Assembly (NCBI GenBank): GCA_017694765.1
Contig: JADIML010000266.1
Coordinates: forward strand, 1-13,506
Direction of reading: 5' to 3'
Source of the DNA: Candidatus Scybalomonas excrementavium
GTDB taxonomy: Bacteria; Bacillota; Clostridia; Lachnospirales; Lachnospiraceae
Length of the DNA stretch: 13,506 bases
Positions within the stretch are counted from its first letter, which is position 1, and each line of letters starts with the position of its first letter. Under the pieces are notes generated by a model. It was not told where the DNA came from. It did no database searches and was given only the letters and a program-made list of their open reading frames with translations. The position numbers and the translations under genes were made by a program. Below, in pieces: positions 1 through 5,544 of this stretch.

Positions 1-2
1 GG

Positions 3-74
3 ATAGAAGATATTGTTGTAAAGTCTCAAGGTCCTATCATAACTACAATAGAATTTCCTATATTTAAATTATGA
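3..74 (+). CDS. C-terminal tail of an unidentified gene (5' truncated by window edge)
   Basis: The third + frame is open from the window edge to a TGA at 72-74 and gives 23 residues ending EFPIFKL. The alternating hydrophobic pattern (IVV, IITTIEFPIF) looks like the closing beta strands of a real domain. It faintly recalls the end of a histidine-kinase ATPase domain, but the piece is far too short to assign. No coding potential follows in 75-270. It may equally be a chance open frame. Confidence 0.3.
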   Translation: MEDIVVKSQGPIITTIEFPIFKL

Positions 75-270
75 ATGATACGTTTTTCAACGAAAGGAAT
101 TTGGGTGACATGAAAGCCATGTTTATACCACCTTCTGAAAATAGAGTACAAGAAAGCTATTCCCGTTTGAAGCATAATCGTGGGATTTAGCAAATTTAGC
201 CATAGAGACGTTAGATGACGTCTTGCTATATATTTTATTTTACTTCCAAAAAAGAATACGAAAAACATAG

Positions 271-314
271 AAAAACCACCCCTAAATGTTACGAATACTA
301 CACAACAGGGTGGT
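271..314 (-). terminator. Intrinsic terminator of the lysR gene
   Basis: ACCACCC (275-281) pairs with GGGTGGT (308-314). A short inner pairing, TGTT (287-290) with AACA (304-307), closes part of the long loop. Read on the - strand the stem is followed by the U tract encoded by the A run at 271-275, and it sits 37 bases beyond the lysR stop. The + strand side also carries a T run (316-322), so it can act in both directions. Confidence 0.65.
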
Positions 315-350
315 GTTTTTTTAATATGTGTATTTCCCGTATCCTTATAA

Positions 351-1241
351 TCAAGAAGGAATGGAGTTTTTGGTTGCTTGAATAAATTGAATAAAATGTT
401 CAATAGATGGAATGTGATAATAATTTTTTCGATGTGCCACATAGACTGTGTGATATAAATCTTCTCCTTTTAGAGGAAGAATACGAACAGCATGATTTTT
501 TAAACAATCTACATTGGCTACAAGAGCAATTCCAAACTCTTCTGCTACAAGAGCAGCAATAGAGTTTTCATCCGGTGACTCACATATAATTTTTGGATGT
601 AAAGATTTCGAGTGATAAAATTTCTCTATTTTTCTTCCTAAGCCAGAACCATGATCATATCCAATGATAGGATACTGTTCTAAAATATCGATATCAATTG
701 ATGAACAATGAGCTAGTTCATGGTTATTAGAAACGATAACAACGAGTTCTTGATGAAGAATAGGAAAAAAGGAAATATCAGGCTCATGTTCCACATAAGA
801 GCCAAAAATAACATCATATTTTCCAGATTTTAATCCTTCAATCATATCACTTGTATGACTTTGGTGGAAAGAAAACGTAATATTTTCATTGCCTTTTGTT
901 TGTAAAAAGCGACGAACGAGATTAGGGACATAATGGTTTGCAAGAGGAAAAACATATGCAATATCGATATGTCCTCGATTGCTTGCTAATTGTTTCATAT
1001 GTTCTTTGGCGAAATCACATTGTTGTAAAATGGTATTTACATGGTCTAAAAAAATTTCGCCATATTTGGTTAAGCGAACATTTCTACCATAGCGCTCAAA
1101 AAGAGGGAGTCCTAATTCTTCTTCCAGAGAAGAAATCGAAAGACTAAGGCTTGGTTGGGATAAATTCAGTTCGATAGAAGCTTGACGAAAGTGTTCATAT
1201 TTAGCAATGGTTTGAAAGTAAAGTAGTTGATTTAATGTCAT
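351..1241 (-). CDS. LysR-family transcriptional regulator
   Basis: A 296-residue protein of usual LysR length. Residues 2-60 form the winged helix-turn-helix (LNQLLYFQTIAKYEHFRQAS, then SQPSLSLSISSLEEELGLPLFER), which is the family signature. Residues from about 90 onward form the two-lobed effector-binding domain, with strands such as HIDIAYVF and YDVIFGSY. The ATG at 1241 follows AAGGAG (complement of 1253-1258) at good spacing. The gene diverges from the quinate/shikimate dehydrogenase gene with about 200 bases between starts. This is the classical arrangement in which the regulator controls the facing operon and often itself. Control of ydiB-aroD, and a related effector, are inferred from position only. 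Its terminator lies at 271-314. Confidence 0.93.
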   Translation of the reverse strand: MTLNQLLYFQTIAKYEHFRQASIELNLSQPSLSLSISSLEEELGLPLFERYGRNVRLTKYGEIFLDHVNTILQQCDFAKEHMKQLASNRGHIDIAYVFPLANHYVPNLVRRFLQTKGNENITFSFHQSHTSDMIEGLKSGKYDVIFGSYVEHEPDISFFPILHQELVVIVSNNHELAHCSSIDIDILEQYPIIGYDHGSGLGRKIEKFYHSKSLHPKIICESPDENSIAALVAEEFGIALVANVDCLKNHAVRILPLKGEDLYHTVYVAHRKNYYHIPSIEHFIQFIQATKNSIPS

Positions 1242-1273
1242 AATAGATGGTTCTCCTTTCTTACTATTTATTA

Positions 1274-1291
1274 TTATAAGACAAGTTATAA
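1274..1291. promoter_or_regulatory. Candidate LysR operator / lysR promoter overlap
   Basis: TTATAAGACAAGTTATAA is two copies of the palindrome TTATAA separated by six bases, about 33 bases upstream of the lysR ATG and about 160 upstream of ydiB. Its left half overlaps a TATAAT hexamer on the - strand (complement of 1273-1278), so binding here would cover a likely lysR -10 element. It does not match the T-N11-A LysR box exactly. The assignment rests on symmetry and position. Confidence 0.35.
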
Positions 1292-1323
1292 GAAAAAACT
1301 ATCAATTATTTAAAAAAGATATA

Positions 1324-1353
1324 TTAGAACAAAGAGAGAAAATTCGATATAAT
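1324..1353 (+). promoter_or_regulatory. Candidate promoter of ydiB-aroD
   Basis: A perfect TATAAT lies at 1348-1353, with a poor -35 candidate TTAGAA (1324-1329) at 18-base spacing. A good -10 with a weak -35 is what an activator-dependent LysR target promoter often looks like. Transcription would start near 1360, leaving about 90 bases of leader before the ATG at 1449. Confidence 0.4.
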
Positions 1354-1448
1354 AAAATGGAAAAGCATTATGAATCTAGAAGAGATGATGGATGAAACGT
1401 ATAGGAATCATTTTTTCATGTGAGTCAAATAATAGGAGGTACTTTACT

Positions 1449-2315
1449 ATGGCAGAAAGAATTACAGGACATACAGAGTTGATTGGTTTAATGGCATATC
1501 CAATTCGTCATTCAAGTTCACCAACGATGCACAATGAGGCATTTGCAAAATTAGGATTAGATTATGCGTATTTAGCATTTGAAGTGGATCAAGATACATT
1601 AGAAGATGCAATAAAAGGACTTCGTGCATTAAAAATGAAAGGTTCTAATGTTTCAATGCCAAATAAAACAGTTGTGCATAAATATTTAGATCATTTATCA
1701 CCAGCAGCGCAGTTATGTGGGGCAGTTAATACCATTGTAAATGAAGATGGCATTTTGACAGGTCATATCACAGATGGAATTGGATTTATGAGAGCTTTAG
1801 AAGATAACAAAATTGACATTATTGGGAAGAAAATGACGATTGTAGGAGCAGGTGGTGCAGCAACTGCTATTGAAATTCAAGCGGCATTAGATGGTGTGAA
1901 AGAAATCTCTATTTTCAATCGCAAAGATTCTTTCTGGGAAAATGCAAAAGAAACAGTGAGAAAAATTAATGAAAATACAGATTGTAAAGCGACACTATAT
2001 GATTTAGAGGACTTAGAACAATTAAGAAAAGAAATCGCAGATAGTGTGATTTTTACAAATGCAACAGGAGTGGGGATGAAACCATTAGAAGGACAGACAT
2101 ACTTACCAGATACTTCCTTTTTAAGACCAGATTTAATTGTAGTAGATATTGTATATTTTCCAAGAGAAACTGCTCTCTTAAAAATGGCAAAAGAAGTAGG
2201 TTGTAAAACAATGAATGGACTTGGAATGATGTTATTTCAAGGTTCAGCAGCTTTTGAACTTTGGACAGGACAACCAATGCCAATCGCTTATATGAAAGAA
2301 ATTTTAAACATTTAA
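1449..2315 (+). CDS. ydiB: Quinate/shikimate dehydrogenase, YdiB type
   Basis: NAD(P)-dependent oxidoreductase interconverting shikimate/3-dehydroshikimate and, in the YdiB subclass, quinate/3-dehydroquinate. Visible motifs are the substrate-binding HSSSPTMHNEAF (21-32), NVSMPNK with the catalytic lysine K73, AVNTIVNEDG (92-101), and GHITDG with the catalytic aspartate D109. The Rossmann motif GAGGAATA is followed by FNRKDSF. The last segment matches the NRRDEFF of YdiB rather than the NRT of classical AroE, and the C-terminus (GQPMPIAYMKEIL) is also YdiB-like. The chosen start has AGGAGG at 1434-1439, nine bases upstream, and gives 288 residues, the length I recall for E. coli YdiB. An in-frame ATG at 1392 would add 19 residues but lacks a ribosome binding site. 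The Asn usual before TDG is Ile107 here. Co-directional with aroD, as in E. coli. Confidence 0.93.
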   Translation: MAERITGHTELIGLMAYPIRHSSSPTMHNEAFAKLGLDYAYLAFEVDQDTLEDAIKGLRALKMKGSNVSMPNKTVVHKYLDHLSPAAQLCGAVNTIVNEDGILTGHITDGIGFMRALEDNKIDIIGKKMTIVGAGGAATAIEIQAALDGVKEISIFNRKDSFWENAKETVRKINENTDCKATLYDLEDLEQLRKEIADSVIFTNATGVGMKPLEGQTYLPDTSFLRPDLIVVDIVYFPRETALLKMAKEVGCKTMNGLGMMLFQGSAAFELWTGQPMPIAYMKEILNI

Positions 2316-2398
2316 TCTCTAATTTGTGAAATTTATAACAAAAAGAAAGGAGAAAAATCCTAGCTAGATATAAAAAAGATAGTTGGGAAATGGATGAG

Positions 2399-3163
2399 AT
2401 GGAAACAGTTGTAGTACGAGGAATAGAAATTGGAGCAGGAATTCCAAAAGTTTGTGTTCCAATTGTAGGAACAACAAAGGAAGAAATTCAACAAGCAGCA
2501 AAAAATGTGAGTGGTCAACCAATTGACTTAGTGGAATGGAGAGGAGATTGGTTTGAAGATATTTTCAATTTTGAAAAAGTTGAAGAGTGTTTAAAAGAGT
2601 TAAGAGAATGTCTTTTAGAAACACCAATTTTATTTACATTTCGAACAGCAAAAGAAGGTGGAGAAAAGAGCATTGAGGAAAGAGAATATGTGCTTTTAAA
2701 CCAAGCAGTGGCAAAAAGTGGATATGTGGATTTAGTTGATGTAGAACTATTTATGGGGGAAAATGTTATCAAAGAAATTTTAGAAGTAGCTCATGAACAT
2801 GGAGTGAAAGTGATAGCATCGAATCATGATTTTGCAAAAACACCAGAAAAGGAAGAAATCATCAATCGTTTAAAAGAAATGCAACAGTGGGGAGCTGATC
2901 TTTTAAAAATTGCAGTTATGCCACAGAGTAAAAAAGATGTTTTAACACTTTTAATGGCAACAGAAGAAATGGTGACAAATTATGCAAAGAAGCCAATTAT
3001 TACGATGTCCATGGCAAATACTGGTGTTCTTAGTAGACTTTGTGGAGAAGTGTTTGGCTCTGCATTAACATTTGGTGCAGTAGGAAAGACATCTGCACCG
3101 GGACAAATTGGTGTAGAAGACTTACGTATCGCTCTTGAAATACTACATAAAAGTTTGGTGTAG
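2399..3163 (+). CDS. aroD: Type I 3-dehydroquinate dehydratase
   Basis: Schiff-base class I dehydratase converting 3-dehydroquinate to 3-dehydroshikimate. With the ATG at 2399 the protein has 254 residues. The key residues fall on the numbers used for the enterobacterial enzyme: E86 (in AKEGGE), H143 (in SNHDF) and the Schiff-base lysine K170 (in LLKIAVMPQ). Other family blocks are DLVEWRGDW near the N-terminus, MSMANTGVLSRLCGEVFGS, and SAPGQI near the C-terminus. An ATG nine bases earlier (2390) is possible but has no ribosome binding site at proper spacing; for 2399 only a modest GGGA (2385-2388) is seen. The gene follows ydiB by 83 bases with no terminator between, so the two are probably co-transcribed. 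A strong terminator follows. Confidence 0.95.
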   Translation: METVVVRGIEIGAGIPKVCVPIVGTTKEEIQQAAKNVSGQPIDLVEWRGDWFEDIFNFEKVEECLKELRECLLETPILFTFRTAKEGGEKSIEEREYVLLNQAVAKSGYVDLVDVELFMGENVIKEILEVAHEHGVKVIASNHDFAKTPEKEEIINRLKEMQQWGADLLKIAVMPQSKKDVLTLLMATEEMVTNYAKKPIITMSMANTGVLSRLCGEVFGSALTFGAVGKTSAPGQIGVEDLRIALEILHKSLV

Positions 3164-3204
3164 GGTTTTAATAGTATTTTGTAATAAAAGAATAGGTTTA
3201 TAGG

Positions 3205-3248
3205 AAAATGGTTATTTCATGATTTCTAGCATGAAGTAGCCGTTTTTT
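3205..3248 (+). terminator. Intrinsic terminator of ydiB-aroD
   Basis: GGTTATTTCATG (3210-3221) pairs along its whole length with CATGAAGTAGCC (3230-3241), with two G-U pairs and an eight-base loop. The stem can extend through AAAAT into the following GTTTT. Six T residues follow at 3243-3248. It lies 42 bases after the aroD stop. Confidence 0.9.
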
Positions 3249-3344
3249 GCCAGAATTCTGTTGAGAATTTAGACATAACGAATGATAGTATTTATGCTGA
3301 TGTCGATATATATAAAGAAAAAACAATATGATCGAGTGCTTTAA

Positions 3345-3588
3345 GTATTAGATGAGAGTATCTTGCTAGATAAAAATTATGTGGGATTAGTTGCTGAATA
3401 TAGTAAAAAGAAATTTATCGTTTACAGGGGAATAAAAAGACCTATATAGAACAACTTTGGAAATTAGTGATAGAACATGATGCTGGGAACTTAGAATTAT
3501 ATAGAGAATTAAAGAAACAATAGTTGCAGAGTGGAGAAAAAAATATAAAAATCGTCCAGCTATGATGGATGAACTAAGAAAATTGTAA
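3345..3588 (+). pseudogene. Decayed C-terminal remnant of an unidentified protein
   Basis: Three protein-like stretches follow one another in three different frames. 3345-3446 gives VLDESILLDKNYVGLVAEYS and onward, 3434-3520 gives KKTYIEQLWKLVIEHDAGNL then ELYRELKK, and 3517-3588 gives TIVAEWRKKYKNRPAMMDEL then RKL and a TAA. Each continues where the last is lost, as expected from two single-base frameshifts in one gene. The helix-rich, charged C-terminus with RPAMMDELRKL gives me a faint impression of the tail of SWIM-zinc-finger proteins, but I would not assign it. No start codon or ribosome binding site remains; 3249-3344 has no recognisable continuation. Confidence 0.6.
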
Positions 3589-3633
3589 TTGTAAAAAATC
3601 AAACATAGAGTGGAAAAGAAAGCCTTCTAGTAG

Positions 3634-3662
3634 TTGCATAAAATTTACAAAAATAATATAAT
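3634..3662 (+). promoter_or_regulatory. Candidate promoter of the small membrane protein-rpn pair
   Basis: TATAAT at 3657-3662 lies 17 bases after TTGCAT (3634-3639). The -10 is perfect, the spacing ideal, and the -35 matches only in TTG. Transcription would start near 3669, about 47 bases before the ATG at 3716. Confidence 0.55.
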
Positions 3663-3715
3663 AAAAATAGCACCATCATACATAAAAAGTTGTAATGTTA
3701 AGGGAGGAACAAGAA

Positions 3716-3943
3716 ATGGAACAACAATTAGAAGCTAGAGTAAAAAAATTAGAAACTATCGCTCGATTTCATGAACATAAGATAGGTAATTTATTAACAC
3801 TTGTTTTAGCAGTGCATTTGGCATTGAAACATCGAGATAGAAAAGAAGCACAAATTCCTTTATTGCTTGCGCTTATAACAATATTTTTTGAGCAAATTGT
3901 AGAACTTGTGGTAGTTATTAAAAATATAAAAAATAACAAATAG
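3716..3943 (+). CDS. Small two-helix membrane-type protein, unknown function
   Basis: A 75-residue protein I do not recognise. Residues 1-24 are polar and heptad-like (MEQQLEARVKKLETIARFHEHK), compatible with a short coiled coil. Residues 25-38 (NLLTLVLAVHLALK) and 48-68 (IPLLLALITIFFEQIVELVVVI) are hydrophobic and could form a membrane hairpin around the basic turn HRDRKEAQ. AGGGAGGA (3701-3708) sits eight bases before this ATG, which makes it the start rather than the in-frame ATG at 3695 that lies inside the leader. It is followed after 49 bases by the rpn-type nuclease with no terminator between, so the two probably share a transcript. The layout (soluble N-terminal helix, short hydrophobic hairpin) is holin- or toxin-like in size, but no family can be named. 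Confidence 0.65.
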   Translation: MEQQLEARVKKLETIARFHEHKIGNLLTLVLAVHLALKHRDRKEAQIPLLLALITIFFEQIVELVVVIKNIKNNK

Positions 3944-3992
3944 TAAGGGGAAAAATAGGGTGAGTAAAAATAGAAAAAATGGAGAGGTTACA

Positions 3993-4988
3993 ATGAAGAA
4001 AAAAGCAAATAAAAGATATCAAGACAGTGTATTTGTTGACTTATTTGGAAGAGAAGAATATGCAGTAGAACTTGTCAATGCTTTATGTGGCACTGTGTAT
4101 CAGAAAGAAGATATTATGAATGTTACATTAAAGCAGCTTTTGTTTTGTGAACGATATAATGATCTAGCATTTTTGACAAAAGATAATCGTTTAATTGTAT
4201 TAATTGAACATCAAGCAACGATCAATCCTAACATGCCAGTCAGAATGTTACTTTATATAGCCGAAGAATATAATAAATTTCTTCGAGGAGAATTTGGCAA
4301 TGAAAGCTATAATGTATATGGTAGGAAAATTGTAAAACTACCAACACCAGAGTTTTTCGTTATTTATACAGGAGAAGAAGAAAGACCAGCAGTAGAGATA
4401 CTAAGATTGTCGGATTCATTTTCAATAAAAGCTCCCATAGAAGTTGAAGTAACATGCTATAATATAAATAAAGAACTTGAAATTAAGGAGAAATCAAGTT
4501 CTCTGAGTGGTTATAGCACTTTGATTCAAGAGATTAAAGGATTCAAAAAACAAGGCTATGATTTAGCACAAGCAATTCAAAAAGCAGTAGAAGTTTGTAT
4601 GGAACATGGGGTTTTAACAGAGTATTTAATACGACATGAAAGTGAGGTATCCAATATGTTATTTGAAGAATATACAGTGGAAGATATAAGAAGAATGTCT
4701 ATGAAAGCAGCAGCAGAAGAAGGCTGGGAGAAAGGGTTAGCGAAAGGACTAGAAGAAGGGTTAGAGAAAGGGTTAGAGAAAGGATTAGAACAAGGGTTAG
4801 AGAAAGGATTAGAACAAGGATTAGAGAAAGGATTAGAACAAGGACGTGAAGAAGAATTTCACTTAACAGAAACTGTTTTTAAAATGTTAAAAGAAGGAAA
4901 AGATGAGGAAACAATTGCAAGTAGTTGTGGTATTGATAGAAAAGAAGTGGAAAGAATTATGGAATTAGCAAAAATTTTGGCAAACTAA
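3993..4988 (+). CDS. rpn: Rpn-family PD-(D/E)XK nuclease / putative transposase
   Basis: A 331-residue protein with the N-terminal Rpn (YhgA-like) nuclease domain. It opens RYQDSVFVDLFGREEYAVEL. The PD-(D/E)XK core is NDLAFL (D57) followed by the strand LIVLIEHQ (E72, Q74), the E-x-Q variant typical of this family, then INPNMPVRMLLYIAEEY. Rpn proteins of E. coli are DNA endonucleases that promote RecA-independent recombination and act in phage defence. Residues 244-283 are ten exact tetrapeptide repeats of the GLEKGLEQ type. The last 40 residues (TETVFKML...EETIASSCGIDRKEVERIM) look like a small helix-turn-helix. This ATG has GGAGAGG (3981-3987) five bases upstream; a GTG at 3960 with AAGGGG is an alternative adding 11 residues. 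A strong terminator follows. Confidence 0.88.
   Translation: MKKKANKRYQDSVFVDLFGREEYAVELVNALCGTVYQKEDIMNVTLKQLLFCERYNDLAFLTKDNRLIVLIEHQATINPNMPVRMLLYIAEEYNKFLRGEFGNESYNVYGRKIVKLPTPEFFVIYTGEEERPAVEILRLSDSFSIKAPIEVEVTCYNINKELEIKEKSSSLSGYSTLIQEIKGFKKQGYDLAQAIQKAVEVCMEHGVLTEYLIRHESEVSNMLFEEYTVEDIRRMSMKAAAEEGWEKGLAKGLEEGLEKGLEKGLEQGLEKGLEQGLEKGLEQGREEEFHLTETVFKMLKEGKDEETIASSCGIDRKEVERIMELAKILAN
4656..4988 (+). CDS. Possible intragenic short product of rpn (RpnS-like)
   Basis: Within rpn, an in-frame ATG (codon 222) is preceded at eight bases by GTGAGGT (4642-4648 region), a good match to the anti-Shine-Dalgarno sequence. It would yield a 110-residue C-terminal protein containing the repeat region and helix-turn-helix but no nuclease core. 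In E. coli, rpn genes are reported to encode an intragenic short form (RpnS) that neutralises the full-length toxic nuclease. Use of this start here is inference. A second in-frame ATG pair at 4695 and 4701 has a poorer site. Confidence 0.35.
   Translation: MLFEEYTVEDIRRMSMKAAAEEGWEKGLAKGLEEGLEKGLEKGLEQGLEKGLEQGLEKGLEQGREEEFHLTETVFKMLKEGKDEETIASSCGIDRKEVERIMELAKILAN
4722..4841 (+). repeat. Ten tandem 12-bp units encoding G-[LW]-x-x repeats
   Basis: The array alternates units close to GGGTTAGAGAAA and GGATTAGAACAA, all in frame, giving GWEK GLAK GLEE GLEK GLEK then GLEQ GLEK GLEQ GLEK GLEQ. The last six units are nearly identical at DNA level, so copy number is likely to vary by slippage without loss of frame. 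Such GLEKG-type arrays are common before the C-terminus of Rpn-family proteins. Confidence 0.9.
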
Positions 4989-5002
4989 TTGATTGATCAA
5001 GT

Positions 5003-5041
5003 AAGGTTGTTACAGAAAGTGTTCTAGTAGCAACCTTTTTT
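5003..5041 (+). terminator. Intrinsic terminator of rpn
   Basis: AAGGTTGTTAC (5003-5013) pairs with GTAGCAACCTT (5027-5037) with one G-U pair, a 13-base loop and a run of six T residues. It is 14 bases beyond the rpn stop. Confidence 0.9.
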
Positions 5042-5044
5042 AAT

Positions 5045-5175
5045 TTATAGGAAATTCCTTGCAAAGCGAGTTATCCTATAACATAAAAAAGCACTACGTG
5101 CGAACGATGCGCAGCTCGTAAAGAAGATAATTTTGATTCGCAAATTGCTCGCGCGTGGCAAAGCATGCATTGCTA
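5045..5175. repeat. Structured, GC-rich intergenic block, possible dispersed element
   Basis: Unlike the flanking AT-rich DNA this block is rich in GC and small palindromes. TTATAGGA (5045-5052) pairs with TCCTATAA (5074-5081), enclosing TTGC/GCGA around an AAA loop. GCAC-TAC-GTGC (5091-5101), TGCGCA, TCGCGCG and GCATGC follow, with TTGC (5145-5148) facing GCAA (5158-5161). No T run follows any hairpin, so these are not terminators. No open frame crosses it. The compositional break suggests an inserted small repeat of the REP/MITE kind, but only one copy is in the window. Confidence 0.4.
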
Positions 5176-5201
5176 GAAGTAACTGAAATTACTACAATAC
5201 A

Positions 5202-5219
5202 ATGATATTTAATTAACAA
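5202..5219. promoter_or_regulatory. Rex-like operator, distal copy
   Basis: ATGATATTTAATTAACAA matches 11 of the 14 fixed bases of the clostridial Rex operator TTGTTAA-N4-TTAACAA, with a perfect right half. It lies about 148 bases upstream of the copy overlapping the adhE -35. On its own this site would be weak evidence; it gains weight from the other two. Confidence 0.35.
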
Positions 5220-5349
5220 AAAAGAATAAGAGAACAAAAGAGAACAGGAAAATTAGAAAAAGAAGAAATTACTATATCATAGTCATATTGTGTAAAAACT
5301 AGTAGTCTAGTTCTTTAAAAAATTTTTTTATAAAAAATAGAAAAAAGGA

Positions 5350-5367
5350 TTGACATTTATTTAACAA
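5350..5367. promoter_or_regulatory. Rex-like operator overlapping the adhE -35 box
   Basis: TTGACATTTATTTAACAA matches 11 of 14 fixed bases of TTGTTAA-N4-TTAACAA, and its left half is the -35 hexamer itself. A repressor bound here would exclude RNA polymerase. Rex senses the NADH/NAD ratio and is known to repress adhE-type genes in clostridia. No rex gene is in the window. Confidence 0.6.
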
Positions 5368-5378
5368 TAGAATATAAT
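5350..5378 (+). promoter_or_regulatory. adhE promoter (sigma-A)
   Basis: TTGACA (5350-5355), exactly 17 bases, TATAAT (5373-5378): both hexamers are perfect. Transcription should start near 5385, giving a leader of about 160 bases before the adhE ATG. The leader also contains an imperfect inverted repeat (TTAACAATT at 5396-5404 against AATT and GTTAA at 5408-5418). Confidence 0.9.
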
Positions 5379-5384
5379 ACAAAT

Positions 5385-5402
5385 ATGATAAAAAATTAAC
5401 AA
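5385..5402. promoter_or_regulatory. Rex-like operator at the adhE transcription start
   Basis: ATGATAAAAAATTAACAA matches 12 of 14 fixed bases of the Rex consensus with a perfect right half. Its centre is 35 bases downstream of the promoter copy and it begins at the predicted transcription start, a repressing position. Confidence 0.55.
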
Positions 5403-5544
5403 TTAAGAATTGGGTTAAGGAATATCATAAGTACATTTTTTCATACTGTGGAATAGAGTTTTACAGTATAAGAAGAGTAGCACATAACATAGTTTTTTAT
5501 GCGTTTTATAACGTAATTTCTTATAAAAAATAGGAGAAGAAGAT

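Noticed and set aside
206..223. AGACGT-N6-ACGTCT hairpin as terminator for the upstream gene
   Set aside because: Only six base pairs and the following stretch is AT-rich without a clear T run.
26..442. 138-residue open frame on the - strand overlapping the end of lysR
   Set aside because: It runs through the lysR terminator hairpin and overlaps lysR in another frame; no ribosome binding site and composition is not protein-like.
1392..1448. Upstream ATG extending the dehydrogenase by 19 residues
   Set aside because: No ribosome binding site, the extension has no family similarity, and AGGAGG lies right before the internal ATG at 1449.
3695..3715. Earlier ATG for the small membrane protein
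   Set aside because: The strong AGGGAGGA lies inside this extension and is properly spaced for the ATG at 3716.
3164..5544. Insertion sequence or prophage boundary around the rpn pair
   Set aside because: No flanking inverted repeats with target duplication, no integrase and no tRNA gene are visible; only decay and one structured block.
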